NCBI GenBank assembly: GCA_022510525.1
Contig: JAFLTH010000028.1
Location: forward strand, 1 to 34,021
DNA from: Lachnospiraceae bacterium
GTDB taxonomy: Bacteria; Bacillota; Clostridia; Lachnospirales; Lachnospiraceae
Length of the DNA: 34,021 bases
Direction: 5' to 3'
How positions within the stretch are numbered: the stretch's first letter is position 1; each line of letters starts with the position of its first letter. This document shows, piece after piece, positions 16,127-25,860 of the stretch. Position numbers and translations under genes: made by a program. A model generated the notes under the pieces. That model was not told where the DNA came from and did not search any database. It worked only from the letters and a program-made list of their open reading frames with translations.

Positions 16127-17350
16127 CTAGCTTCTATAATCCGCATTAATCTTTACGTAATCATACGTAAGATCGCATCCCCAGGCAGATGCCTGTGCGG
16201 TTCCCATCTTCATATCTACAAGCGCTCTGACTTCCTCCGAAGCAAGAATCTGCGAAGCCTCCTCTTCGTCATAATCAGTCATTACACCGTCTTTATATAT
16301 AAGTATGCTTTTATCCTCATTTTCCAGACGCAGCTCGATTTTTTCCGGGTCAAAGTCCACACCGGAATATCCAAGTGCACAAAGTATCCTTCCACAGTTG
16401 GCATCATGTCCGAAAATAGCCGCCTTTGTAAGACTTGAGCAGATTACCGACTTACTAAGGCGTCTTGCATCTTCCTTGGTTGCAGCATTTATTACCTTGG
16501 TCTCAAACAACGCGGTTGCACCCTCTCCGTCGCCTGCCATTTTCTTTGCCAGCGTTGTATTGATATAATTGAGGGCTTCAACAAATTTATCATAATCCTC
16601 ATTCTTAGAAGTTATTTCAGGATTTTCAGCCATACCGTTGGCCAACACTACAAGAGTATCATTCGTAGAGGTATCACCGTCAATTGATACCATATTAAAA
16701 GTATCTATTACATTTTCGCGCAGCGCTTCCTGCATAAGCTCCTTGGAAATTGCAATGTCCGATGTAAGGAAACACAACATCGTACACATGTTCGGATGTA
16801 TCATGCCCGAACCCTTGCACATACCGCCAAGTGTCACGGTCTTACCACCTATTTCAAAAGTGACCGCTGCCTGCTTGGAAACCGTATCCGTTGTCATAAT
16901 TGCCTCTGCCGCGCTCTGACCTGCTTCTTTGGTATCTGCCTTAGCCTCCACCAACTTCTTCACGCCTGCATTCAGCTTATCCTGCGGAAGCTGCATACCG
17001 ATAACACCGGTTGAAGCCACCAGCACCGAATCCGCCGGAATCTGCAAATGCTCCGCCGCCGCCTGCGCTGTCTTGCTGCAGCACTCATAACCCTGCTTGC
17101 CTGTACAGGCATTGGCTATGCCCGCATTTATCACAACCGCCTGTGCATAAGGAGAATGCTCCACAACCTCTTTGTCCCACAACACCGGTGCCGCCTTAAC
17201 TACATTGCTTGTAAAAACCCCTGCTGCCCTGCAGGGTTTTCTACTATATATAAGGGCCATATCCTTCCTGCCCTGATATTTAATCCCTGCCTCCACTCCG
17301 GCCGCCTCAAATCCCTTAGCCGCAGTGACGCCGCCGTCTATTATTTTCAT
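16127..17350 (-). CDS. argJ: Glutamate N-acetyltransferase / ornithine acetyltransferase
   Basis: A 407-residue ArgJ, which moves the acetyl group from N-acetylornithine to glutamate, closing the cyclic arginine pathway. The self-cleavage region reads [17 protein letters not shown]190 is the expected nucleophile that becomes the N-terminus of the beta chain. The residue before it is Cys (C189) rather than the common Ala. Other family blocks: [10 protein letters not shown] (75-84), STGVIG (113-118) and the ending [11 protein letters not shown]. The ATG at 17350 is preferred over one 42 bases upstream because AAAGGAG lies 8 bases before it and [10 protein letters not shown] is the usual family start. 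Whether it also uses acetyl-CoA cannot be judged. Confidence 0.95.
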   Translation of the reverse strand: MKIIDGGVTAAKGFEAAGVEAGIKYQGRKDMALIYSRKPCRAAGVFTSNVVKAAPVLWDKEVVEHSPYAQAVVINAGIANACTGKQGYECCSKTAQAAAEHLQIPADSVLVASTGVIGMQLPQDKLNAGVKKLVEAKADTKEAGQSAAEAIMTTDTVSKQAAVTFEIGGKTVTLGGMCKGSGMIHPNMCTMLCFLTSDIAISKELMQEALRENVIDTFNMVSIDGDTSTNDTLVVLANGMAENPEITSKNEDYDKFVEALNYINTTLAKKMAGDGEGATALFETKVINAATKEDARRLSKSVICSSLTKAAIFGHDANCGRILCALGYSGVDFDPEKIELRLENEDKSILIYKDGVMTDYDEEEASQILASEEVRALVDMKMGTAQASAWGCDLTYDYVKINADYRS

Positions 17351-17395
17351 CTCATATACTCCTTTATACCATTTACTGAAGAATCGCTTCATTCC

Positions 17396-17842
17396 TTATT
17401 CCCTGTTGAATGCCGTTATATTATCCTCATTCAGTGTAAAATCATAATAATTCAAATCTTCACGTTTTGTCCAGCCTATTTGTTTCCAAAATGCGTTTCC
17501 CACATCATTTTTGGTAAAAGCTATAAGCGATACTTTATTTATATGCTCTTCTTTGAGAGCGTTCATACAAAAAACAACCATAGACTTTCCTATTCCGCGC
17601 ATCCTGTACTCTTCCGCAACACAAACATGATAAAGACAACCTCTTCGTCCGTCATGTCCGCATAAAATAGCACCCACTATTTTATTATCCTCAATAGCAA
17701 CAACGCTGGTTGTGGGATTTCTCTTAATAAATGCTTCCACACCGGCTCTGGAGTCATCCACGCTGCGGATGCCGAAACCCTTGATTGAAAGCCAGAGGGC
17801 GCGGACTTCGTCATAGTCATCTATTGTCATTGTTCGAATCAT
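17396..17842 (-). CDS. GNAT family N-acetyltransferase
   Basis: A 148-residue GCN5-related acetyltransferase. The acetyl-CoA binding motif A is visible as VCVAEEYRMRGIGKSMV (with R-x-x-G-x-G), following the beta-strand YHVC, and FWKQIGW is typical of the C-terminal part. The acceptor is unknown. Some GNATs act as N-acetylglutamate synthases, and its place directly before argJ invites that idea, but it lacks any ArgA-specific feature I can see. The ATG overlaps the stop of the YbaK/ProX-like gene by 4 bases, and argJ starts 45 bases after its stop. Confidence 0.85.
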   Translation of the reverse strand: MIRTMTIDDYDEVRALWLSIKGFGIRSVDDSRAGVEAFIKRNPTTSVVAIEDNKIVGAILCGHDGRRGCLYHVCVAEEYRMRGIGKSMVVFCMNALKEEHINKVSLIAFTKNDVGNAFWKQIGWTKREDLNYYDFTLNEDNITAFNRE

Positions 17843-18381
17843 GTTATGTCAACCTCCGTGTAGGTGTGTCCTGTGTAAGGTAAAAATTTTTCCAGTATAT
17901 CATTTGTTTTCAATTTCAGACTGGAAGTATTGATGCAAGGGTGGCAGCCTATATATTCATCTTTAAGTATGTCGCTGTCTATCAAGAGTTGCACTTTATG
18001 TTCTTTGTCGTTCATCAGGCCCATAATGCTTACAGAACCCGGTGTAATATTCAATAACTGTTCCATATACTCCGCTTCTGCAAATGAGAGTCTTGCACTT
18101 CCTATCTGCTTTGATATATCCTTTGTCACAAACTTCTTCTCTCCCGGCATCATCAATAAATAAAATGCCGTTCTCTGCGAGTTACAAAGAAATAAATTCT
18201 TACATATATGTATACCAAGCAGCTTGTCCACATCGTGACAGGCCTCAACAGTTGCAGTCACTTCATGGTCAAGTCTCTCATAAGGAATATCCAGTTGTTC
18301 CAGCAAATCATACACCGCCATCTCCTTCTCAAGTCTTCCCTCCGGAGACGGCCTGGTTGTCACCGGCGTCAAATCTTTCAT
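17839..18381 (-). CDS. YbaK/ProX-type aminoacyl-tRNA editing protein
   Basis: A 180-residue protein of the YbaK/ProRS-associated editing domain family (ProX/PrdX-like), which hydrolyses mischarged tRNA, typically Ala-tRNA(Pro). It carries the early ERLDHEVTATVEAC segment, CKNLFLCNSQR (conserved K-N-L-F-L), GSARLSFAEAEYM (G-x-x-x-L-S-F-A) and GSVSIMGLMND, all typical of the PrdX-like subgroup. Cytoplasmic. AGGGAG lies before the ATG. It is the first gene of the leftward GNAT-argJ-argB-argD run and may be present by chance rather than by function. The exact tRNA substrate is not decidable here. Confidence 0.85.
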   Translation of the reverse strand: MKDLTPVTTRPSPEGRLEKEMAVYDLLEQLDIPYERLDHEVTATVEACHDVDKLLGIHICKNLFLCNSQRTAFYLLMMPGEKKFVTKDISKQIGSARLSFAEAEYMEQLLNITPGSVSIMGLMNDKEHKVQLLIDSDILKDEYIGCHPCINTSSLKLKTNDILEKFLPYTGHTYTEVDIT

Positions 18382-18471
18382 AATACTCCCTCCCTAACAA
18401 CATCCTATATTCTATCACACTATTCCCCTCTAGTACACCCCATACTTTTATGAAAAATCATTTGAAAATCA

Positions 18472-18500
18472 TTGCCTTTTTAAGACCGGTATGTTAGAAT
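18472..18500 (+). promoter_or_regulatory. Candidate sigma-A promoter for the tandem yfhO-like genes
   Basis: TTGCCT (18472-18477) and TAGAAT (18495-18500) are separated by 17 bases. The leader would be about 65 bases to the start at 18571. Good by eye; unmapped. Confidence 0.6.
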
Positions 18501-18570
18501 TATGGCAGATTTGTGACAATTTGGATTATGTTTTATTATATAAAGCCATCACGACCATCGTAGGAGCAGT

Positions 18571-21408
18571 TTGATGAATTTAACCAAATTTAAGATAAAT
18601 TTGAGCGAACGTAAAAAATATTTTCTTGCATATACAGTCTGCTTTTCTATAACTTCTTTCATTGTCTATTTCTGGTTCATACAGGCACACAGGACATTAA
18701 TATGGAGAGAAGACGGATGGAATGAGTATTATAAGGCTCTGATCTACTATTCCAAATATTTACGTTCAATTATTAAAGGCCTCCTTGTTCAGCACAAACT
18801 GATAATTCCAAACTGGGATTTTGCCATTGGTGAGGGAGGCGATATCCTCACATCCATGCACGCTTGTACAATTGGAGATCCTTTTAATGTTTTTTCAATA
18901 TTTTTCTCAGAAGACAACATGTACTTATATTATGACTTTGCCATAATATTACGTATGTTTGTTGCCGGTATTACGTTCTCACTCCTTTGCTTTGAAACGG
19001 GCAAAAGCCCCAATTATGCAGTTCTTGCCGGCGCTATGACATATGCTTTTTGTAGTATTTCTATTTACTCTAATAAGCATCCCCTTTTTTATAATCCAAT
19101 TATATATATGCCTCTACTCATTATGGGCATTGAGCAAATTATCAAGAAAAAAAGACCTTATCTTTTCATATTCACTGTTGCAATATCTGCAATAAGCAAT
19201 CTTTATTTTTTTTATATGCTGGTACTTGCTGTAATAATTTATGTAATCATAAGGGCATTTTTATTATACCGCAAAAATATAAAAGCAATAGTTTTATTAA
19301 TAGTACGAATAGGAGTATCATCTATTCTGGGTGTTATACTGTCGGCAGTTATAACATTTCCAATTTGTTATGCTTTTCTTGACAATTCCCGTGTGTCAGT
19401 AACTTATAACATCAATCTTTTTTACCCACTCTCGTATTATAGTATTATCCCTGAGGCTTTTATTTCACAGGGAGGCGATTATCATCTGTATATGGGCTTT
19501 TCCATACCTGTTCTGTTTGCAGTTTTTCTAATGTACTATAAGAAAAAACAATATCAATTAACGAAAACTCTTTTTATTACCTGTGTCATCATTATTATAT
19601 TCCCGGTATTGGGCCATGTTTTTAACGGTTTTGCTTATGCCGCCAACAGATGGATATGGGCTTTTTCACTGCTCTGTGCATATATTTTGATATTACTTTG
19701 GCCCTCTCTTATGAATCTAAACGTTAAAGAGAGTATCTTCCTTTTTAAGTGCATTACTCTGTATTTTGTCATATGCATTCTCTTTGAGTATTCTCATTCC
19801 GAACAAGCGCTTAGCTCTATTATTATTGGTTTTATTTCGCTCATTATACTTATTCCGCTATACGATAAAGGAACTGCGACAGATTATAGAAAAAAACAGC
19901 TGATTACCCTGTCAATTATAATAACAAGCGTTATTATAAATAACCGCTGGGGAAGTTCCTTTTTTTCAAACAGTAACGCAGGCGAATATCTGGAAGTCAG
20001 ACAGCTTGCATTAAACGCCAATGAGACCGCTGCAGTAGCCGAAACCGCTGATATACAGGGGATTAACGAATATTACCGGTTTTCAGGCAGAAATTTGACA
20101 AAGAATGCCAACATAATTTCAGGAATATCTTCTACTGAGTTCTTTTGGTCATTATCCAATCCAAGAATTGCAGAATATAGAAGCAGTGTAGATATTTTGG
20201 AAAACCGTTCTTTTGATTCTACCAACTTTGATGACAGAGCAGCTCTCACAACACTGGCATCTGTATTGTATTATGTTATACCACAAAATGATACCTCTCC
20301 GGTACCTTATGGTTTTACCTATGTGGACAACTTAGAAAACCAATCTTCATACAAAGTCTATCAAAACGAATATTCGCTGCCACTTACGTATACTTATGAC
20401 AGTTACATGCCGGAATCTGAATGGAATACACTCTCACCGGCAGGAAAAGGCGAAGCTATGCTGCAGACTGCGGTTTTGTCAGAAGATGCAGCAAGTGTAG
20501 ATGAAAAGAAGCCGGAACTTAGCAGTTATGAACTTCCATATACAATTACATGCAATAGCGATGACATAACTTTTCAGCACAATACTTTTCTTACTACCAA
20601 CAATAATGTAACTGCTACCTTTTCGTTTGATGCTGTGCCAAACAGTGAAATATATATTTGTTTTGAAGGAATTGATTTTAAAGAAACTCCCAGATATGAC
20701 TTATATTATGGTGATCCCAAACTTGATCCTATGGATCTATATAATGATATGAGATGGGGGATGAATGACTATAACTCTCAAATGGAAATAAAGAAAGAAA
20801 AGATATATTGGAGTAACCAGGATCATAATAGTACTTCATTAATTATGTCAACCTCAAACAATGAATCCAAAACACTACATTACTACACAAACGATTTCAA
20901 ATACTATGATGGCAGGCATGATTTTGCCGCGACTTTTGTTTCCGGCGAAGAAGGCATTAACGCTATAGATATTTCATTCTATTTACGTGGAGTGTATTCA
21001 TTTGATTCGATTAAGATAATCTGCCAGCCAATGGATGATTATGCAAGCCGGATAGAAGGTTTAAAAGACAACTCTCTTCAAAATATGAACATCGGAACAA
21101 ATAGTGTCACCGGCAACATAACCCTAAAACGCCCGGGTCTCTTATGCTTTTCCATTCCACATTCCGACGGTTGGAGCGCTTACGTAGATGGTCAAAAAGC
21201 AAAGATATATCAGGCAAATATAATGCACATGGCACTTGATTTAGATGCGGGAACACACGAAATCAAACTGGTATACAGAACTCCGTTCTTACTGGAAGGA
21301 ACACTGGTTTCGTTGTGTGGAATAGTGATATTTATTATATTTATTATCATTAACGAAAGGAAACTTCGAAAAAATAAGCAACAAAAGCTTATTAACAAGG
21401 AAAAATAA
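18571..21408 (+). CDS. YfhO family membrane protein, copy 1
   Basis: A 945-residue integral membrane protein of the YfhO family, GT-C-type proteins implicated in decorating wall or lipoteichoic acids with sugars from lipid-linked donors. The first loop has TLIWREDGWNEYYKAL, where the family's Asp-containing catalytic loop is expected. About a dozen membrane helices fill residues 18-460. A large extracellular beta-rich domain (about 470-910) with LLCFSIPHSDGWSAYVDG, a YfhO hallmark, precedes a last membrane helix (about 910-932) and a basic tail. TTG (18571) or ATG (18574) could start it. TTG aligns with the first residue of copy 2, while the ATG is better spaced from AGGAG. It overlaps copy 2 by one base (TAATG). 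Substrate unknown. Confidence 0.85.
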   Translation: MMNLTKFKINLSERKKYFLAYTVCFSITSFIVYFWFIQAHRTLIWREDGWNEYYKALIYYSKYLRSIIKGLLVQHKLIIPNWDFAIGEGGDILTSMHACTIGDPFNVFSIFFSEDNMYLYYDFAIILRMFVAGITFSLLCFETGKSPNYAVLAGAMTYAFCSISIYSNKHPLFYNPIIYMPLLIMGIEQIIKKKRPYLFIFTVAISAISNLYFFYMLVLAVIIYVIIRAFLLYRKNIKAIVLLIVRIGVSSILGVILSAVITFPICYAFLDNSRVSVTYNINLFYPLSYYSIIPEAFISQGGDYHLYMGFSIPVLFAVFLMYYKKKQYQLTKTLFITCVIIIIFPVLGHVFNGFAYAANRWIWAFSLLCAYILILLWPSLMNLNVKESIFLFKCITLYFVICILFEYSHSEQALSSIIIGFISLIILIPLYDKGTATDYRKKQLITLSIIITSVIINNRWGSSFFSNSNAGEYLEVRQLALNANETAAVAETADIQGINEYYRFSGRNLTKNANIISGISSTEFFWSLSNPRIAEYRSSVDILENRSFDSTNFDDRAALTTLASVLYYVIPQNDTSPVPYGFTYVDNLENQSSYKVYQNEYSLPLTYTYDSYMPESEWNTLSPAGKGEAMLQTAVLSEDAASVDEKKPELSSYELPYTITCNSDDITFQHNTFLTTNNNVTATFSFDAVPNSEIYICFEGIDFKETPRYDLYYGDPKLDPMDLYNDMRWGMNDYNSQMEIKKEKIYWSNQDHNSTSLIMSTSNNESKTLHYYTNDFKYYDGRHDFAATFVSGEEGINAIDISFYLRGVYSFDSIKIICQPMDDYASRIEGLKDNSLQNMNIGTNSVTGNITLKRPGLLCFSIPHSDGWSAYVDGQKAKIYQANIMHMALDLDAGTHEIKLVYRTPFLLEGTLVSLCGIVIFIIFIIINERKLRKNKQQKLINKEK

Positions 21409-24224
21409 TGATTAATTTATTCAAATTTAAAATAAAATTAAGTGAACGCCAAAGATTTTTTCTTGCATACACCGTTTGCTTTTTAATAACTGCATATATA
21501 ATATATTTTTGGTATATTATGCAGCACAGGACCTTTATCTGGAGGGAAGATGGCTGGCAGCAGCACTATAAAGCTCTGGTCTACTATTCTAAGTATTTAC
21601 GCTCAATTATCAGAGGACTTATCTCTCAGCACAAGTTAATAATCCCAAACTGGGATTTTAACATAGGTCAGGGAAGCGATGTCCTTACAACCCTTCATTA
21701 TTATACAATTGGAGATCCTTTTTCAATTTTTTCTATATTTTTTAAAGAAGAAAACATGTATTTATATTATAACGCAGCTGTTATATTGCGCATGTTTGCT
21801 GCCGGTATTGCATTTTCGCTGCTTTGTTTTGAAACCGGCAAAAGAAACAATTATGCAGTTCTTGCCGGCTCTATGGCATATGCCTTTTGCGGATGGGCTG
21901 TTTATTACAAACAGCATCCTTTTTTTATAAATCCTATGATATATATGCCGTTTCTTATTATGGGAATTGAAAAAATTATCAAGAAAAAAAGACCATACCT
22001 TTTCATTGTCACGGTGGCTCTCTCATCAATAAGTAATTTTTACTATTTTTATATGCTGGTGCTTGCAGTTATAATTTATGTTGTTATAAGAACTGTGCTT
22101 TTATACCGCCAAAATATAAAAGAAGCGGCTTTATTAATTGTACGTATAGGCGCATCATCTATTTTAGGAGTAATATTATCAGCGGTCATATTCCTTCCGC
22201 TTTGCTATGCCTTTCTTGGCGATGCCCGCGTTTCGGGGAACCATAAATTCTTTCTTTTTTATCCACTCTCATATTACAGTATGCTCCCTCAGTTATTTAT
22301 TTCATCAGGTCAGAAATATTATCTGTGCCTGGCATTTTCTATTCCAATACTGCTTGCAGTTTTTTTGATGTTTTATAAGAAAAAACAATACCAATTAACC
22401 AAAAGCCTTTTCATAACATGTGTTATTATTACACTAATTCCGGCTCTATGCCAGATTTTTAACGGTTTCGCATATGCTGCCAATAGATGGGTATGGGCAT
22501 TTGCACTGCTTTGTGCATATATTTTGACATTACTTTGGCCCTCTCTTATGGAATTAAAGGCTAAAGAAGCTATATTCCTTTTCAGATGCAGCGTTGTGTA
22601 TCTTATTATATGTATCCTATTTGAATACTCTCAGAATAAAAAGGCATTTACTTCAATTGCTATTTGCTTTATTCTGCTTTTTATCCTTACTCCATTCACT
22701 AATAAGGAGATATCAGTCAGTTATAAAAGGAAACAATGGCTTACTCTGCTAATTGTAATAGTAAGTATAATTGTAAACAGCCGCTGGGGAAATTCATATT
22801 TTGACAACAGCGATGCGTCCGTATATATGGAAGTTAGACAGCTTGAATTAAACAATAATGAAACTGCCGCAGTATCTGCAGTTGCTGCCACGCTTAATGA
22901 AAATGAATTTTACAGATATTCAGGTAGAGCGCTGACAAAAAATGCTAACATAATTGCAAGAATATCTTCAACCGAATACTACTGGTCATTGTCCAATCCA
23001 AGTGGAGCGGAATACAGAAACAGTCTTAATGTTTTAGAAAACCGTTCTTTTGACCCTTCTAATTATGACGACAGGGCAGGACTCACAACACTGGCATCGG
23101 TATTGTATTATGTTATTCCACAAAACGATTCTGCGCCGGCACCATATGGATTTACCTATGTAGACAACATTGAAAACCCGTCTTTATATAAAGTCTATAA
23201 AAATGAATATGCCCTTCCGCTTGCATATACCTATGATAATTACCTGAGAGAAGATGCCTGGAATCTCCTCTCACCGGTTGAAAAAGAAGAAGCAATGCTT
23301 GAGACTGCGGTTTTGGCCGAAGATGCCCAATATTCACCTGAGATTGAACCTGAGCTTAGCAGTTATGAAATTCCTTACACTATTACGTGTAATAGCAGTG
23401 AGATAACCTTTCAGGATAATGTTTTTATTACAACTAATGAAAATGCGAGTGCTACCATCGACTTTAAACCGATAACAGACAGTGAAATTTTTATTTATTT
23501 TGAGGGGATGGATTTTAAAGAAAGTTCAAAATATGACTTATACTATGGTGACGATAGCCTGGATCCTCTGAATTTATATAATGATGCAAAATGGGATTCC
23601 CTTGACATTAACTCACAACTGGAAATTAAGCAGGATAAATTATATTGGAGTGATTTTGACCATGCCAAAAGTGCACTAACTATTTCTACTCCAAACAATG
23701 AAACCAAAACTTTAAATTACTACACAGAAAATTATGATTTTTACAGTGGAGTACATGATTTTACCGCAAATCTGCTCTCTACCGGAGCAGGACTTTCTTC
23801 TATAGATATTTCATTCCAGGCGCGTGGAGTGTATACATTCGATTCAATAAAAATCATCTGCCAGCCAATGAATAATTATGTAAATCAGATAGAGAGATTA
23901 AAAGAAAATACTCTTCAAAACATGAACATTGACACAGACAGCATTACCGGTACCATAACTTTGGACAATCCGGGGCTGCTATGTTTCTCAATACCGTACT
24001 CCACCGGTTGGAGTGCCTATGTGGACGGCAATGAGACTAAACTTTATCAGGCAAATATAATGCATATGGCCATAGACCTGAATGCCGGAACACATGAAAT
24101 CCGGCTGGTATACAGAACGCCGCTTAAGAGGGAAGGCATATATATCTCTCTATTTGGAATAGCGGTATTTATTGTATTTATTTTCGTCAACGAGAAAAGG
24201 ATACGTAAAAACAGCCATAAATAA
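21408..24224 (+). CDS. YfhO family membrane protein, copy 2
   Basis: A 938-residue paralog of the gene before it, alignable from first to last residue with the same order: membrane domain with TFIWREDGWQQHYKAL, a large extracellular domain with LLCFSIPYSTGWSAYVDG, a final helix and a basic tail (KRIRKNSHK). Both copies are long and intact, so neither looks decayed. Its ATG shares the A of the TAA of copy 1, with AAGGA just before, so the two are translated together and may act as a pair or on different acceptors. Likely role: glycosylation of cell-surface polymers, known for the family only in outline. Copy 2 differs most from copy 1 in residues around 640-660 and at the ends. Confidence 0.85.
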   Translation: MINLFKFKIKLSERQRFFLAYTVCFLITAYIIYFWYIMQHRTFIWREDGWQQHYKALVYYSKYLRSIIRGLISQHKLIIPNWDFNIGQGSDVLTTLHYYTIGDPFSIFSIFFKEENMYLYYNAAVILRMFAAGIAFSLLCFETGKRNNYAVLAGSMAYAFCGWAVYYKQHPFFINPMIYMPFLIMGIEKIIKKKRPYLFIVTVALSSISNFYYFYMLVLAVIIYVVIRTVLLYRQNIKEAALLIVRIGASSILGVILSAVIFLPLCYAFLGDARVSGNHKFFLFYPLSYYSMLPQLFISSGQKYYLCLAFSIPILLAVFLMFYKKKQYQLTKSLFITCVIITLIPALCQIFNGFAYAANRWVWAFALLCAYILTLLWPSLMELKAKEAIFLFRCSVVYLIICILFEYSQNKKAFTSIAICFILLFILTPFTNKEISVSYKRKQWLTLLIVIVSIIVNSRWGNSYFDNSDASVYMEVRQLELNNNETAAVSAVAATLNENEFYRYSGRALTKNANIIARISSTEYYWSLSNPSGAEYRNSLNVLENRSFDPSNYDDRAGLTTLASVLYYVIPQNDSAPAPYGFTYVDNIENPSLYKVYKNEYALPLAYTYDNYLREDAWNLLSPVEKEEAMLETAVLAEDAQYSPEIEPELSSYEIPYTITCNSSEITFQDNVFITTNENASATIDFKPITDSEIFIYFEGMDFKESSKYDLYYGDDSLDPLNLYNDAKWDSLDINSQLEIKQDKLYWSDFDHAKSALTISTPNNETKTLNYYTENYDFYSGVHDFTANLLSTGAGLSSIDISFQARGVYTFDSIKIICQPMNNYVNQIERLKENTLQNMNIDTDSITGTITLDNPGLLCFSIPYSTGWSAYVDGNETKLYQANIMHMAIDLNAGTHEIRLVYRTPLKREGIYISLFGIAVFIVFIFVNEKRIRKNSHK

Positions 24225-24248
24225 AAACAAATAAGGCAAGAAAAATAA

Positions 24249-24277
24249 TTGAGTTATTATAAATATTGTTGTATATT
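24249..24277 (+). promoter_or_regulatory. Candidate sigma-A promoter for argG
   Basis: TTGAGT (24249-24254) and TATATT (24272-24277) are 17 bases apart, about 60 bases before the argG ATG. No clear ArgR-type ARG box or riboswitch fold is visible in the short leader. Confidence 0.55.
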
Positions 24278-24337
24278 AAATTATAGTAATTACTAAGTTT
24301 TTTAATCGGAACTTAGACAAACAGGAGGAGTTTTATT

Positions 24338-25555
24338 ATGAAAGAAAAAGTAGTTCTTGCTTATTCCGGTGGTCTTGATACAACAGCTATCATACCCTGG
24401 TTAAAAGAAAATTTTGATTATGATGTAATATGTGTCTGCGGAAACTGCGGGCAGGCAGAGGAACTGGACGGTCTTGAGGAAAGAGCGCTTTCAAGCGGCG
24501 CTTCCAAATTGTACATAGAAGACCTGACAGATGAATTTTGTGACGATTTCATAATACCCTGTGTACAGGCGCATGCAGTTTATGAAAATAAATATCTGCT
24601 TGGTACTTCTATGGCAAGACCTGTAATTGCCAAGAAACTCGTTGAAATTGCCCGTAAGGAAGGTGCAACGGCAATCTGCCATGGCGCAACCGGTAAAGGA
24701 AACGATCAGATACGTTTTGAACTTGGAATCAAAGCACTTGCTCCTGATTTAAAGATTATTGCAGCCTGGAGAAATGAAAAGTGGACTATGAATTCCCGTG
24801 AAGAGGAAATTGAATACTGCCGCAATCATGGCATTAATCTGCCTTTCTCGGCAGACAGCAGTTACAGCCGTGACCGTAATCTCTGGCACATCAGCCATGA
24901 AGGTCTTGAACTGGAGGACCCTTCCAATGAGCCAAACTACGAACATCTTTTAGTACTTGGTGTTACTCCCGAGAAAGCTCCCGAAGAGGGTGAATATGTT
25001 ACTATGACATTTGAGAAAGGAATCCCTACCTCCGTAAACGGTAAGAAGATGAAAGTAGCCGATATTATTTCCGTTTTAAATGAACTTGGCGGCAAGCACG
25101 GTATCGGGATCGTAGATATAGTAGAAAACCGGGTAGTTGGTATGAAATCCCGCGGTGTATATGAAACTCCCGGCGGAACCATACTTTATGAGGCACATCA
25201 GCAGCTTGAAGAATTGATTCTTGACCGTGATACCTATGCACTCAAGGCAGATTTAGGCAATAAGTTTGCCCAGGTTGTGTATGAAGGCAAATGGTTTACT
25301 CCATTGCGTGAAGCTCTTCAGGCTTTCATAGAGTCTACACAGCAATATGTGACCGGAGAAGTAAAATTCAAGCTTTATAAAGGCAACATCATTAAAGCAG
25401 GCACGACTTCACCATATTCCCTCTATAATGAGAGCATCGCCTCATTCACAACAGGCGATATGTATGACCACCATGACGCTGAAGGCTTTATAAATCTGTT
25501 TGGTCTTGCAAGCAAGGTACGGGCAATGAAGATGAACGAGGTTGAAGGTAAATAA
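24338..25555 (+). CDS. argG: Argininosuccinate synthase
   Basis: A 405-residue enzyme that joins citrulline and aspartate using ATP to make argininosuccinate. The ATP-pyrophosphatase loop [10 protein letters not shown] is at 8-17. Family blocks include [25 protein letters not shown] (Asp/citrulline site region), NLWHISHEG and [15 protein letters not shown]. Full length and intact. The ribosome site AGGAGG lies 9 bases before the ATG. It stands apart from argJBD, which are read in the opposite direction, and argH does not follow; a small DUF1294 gene does, 3 bases after the stop. Confidence 0.97.
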   Translation: MKEKVVLAYSGGLDTTAIIPWLKENFDYDVICVCGNCGQAEELDGLEERALSSGASKLYIEDLTDEFCDDFIIPCVQAHAVYENKYLLGTSMARPVIAKKLVEIARKEGATAICHGATGKGNDQIRFELGIKALAPDLKIIAAWRNEKWTMNSREEEIEYCRNHGINLPFSADSSYSRDRNLWHISHEGLELEDPSNEPNYEHLLVLGVTPEKAPEEGEYVTMTFEKGIPTSVNGKKMKVADIISVLNELGGKHGIGIVDIVENRVVGMKSRGVYETPGGTILYEAHQQLEELILDRDTYALKADLGNKFAQVVYEGKWFTPLREALQAFIESTQQYVTGEVKFKLYKGNIIKAGTTSPYSLYNESIASFTTGDMYDHHDAEGFINLFGLASKVRAMKMNEVEGK

Positions 25556-25558
25556 AAC

Positions 25559-25852
25559 ATGGACGTAATTTCGTACATTGTTACATATTCGATAGTAATT
25601 AATCTGATTGGCTTTGCCCTAATGGGCATTGACAAATTTAAAGCAAAAAAAAGAGCATGGAGGATTCCTGAATCCACGCTCTTTGTCGTTGCGTTAATCG
25701 GCGGAAGTCTTGGTACTACTATAGCAATGTACCTCTTCCGCCATAAAACGCGGCATTGGTACTTCCTCTATGGGATGCCAGCCATCTTACTGCTCCAGAT
25801 TGCTGTGGTTGTAGTACTTATTTATTCGCCTATTCAGTTTAAGATACTTTAA
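25559..25852 (+). CDS. DUF1294 small membrane protein
   Basis: A 97-residue protein of the DUF1294 family: an N-terminal membrane helix (about 5-24), the family signature MGIDKFKAKKRAWRIPEST (23-41), a glycine-rich helix LFVVALIGGSLGT, the RHKTRHWYF turn and a C-terminal helix (about 72-90). The function of the family is unknown. It begins 3 bases after the argG stop with only GAAGG in the argG end as a ribosome site, so it is probably translated by coupling. It ends 8 bases before the convergent DegV gene. Confidence 0.8.
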   Translation: MDVISYIVTYSIVINLIGFALMGIDKFKAKKRAWRIPESTLFVVALIGGSLGTTIAMYLFRHKTRHWYFLYGMPAILLLQIAVVVVLIYSPIQFKIL

Positions 25853-25860
25853 AAACCCGA

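Noticed and set aside
17350..17392. Upstream start for argJ adding 14 residues
   Set aside because: The downstream ATG has AAAGGAG at 8 bases and matches the normal family N-terminus; the upstream ATG lacks both.
17048..17665. 205-codon plus-strand frame opposite argJ and the GNAT gene
   Set aside because: Both minus-strand genes are clear and complete; this frame crosses the two and has no family features.
24225..24337. Possible arginine riboswitch or T-box ahead of argG
   Set aside because: The leader after the promoter is only about 55 bases, with no T-box sequence and no stable stem visible.
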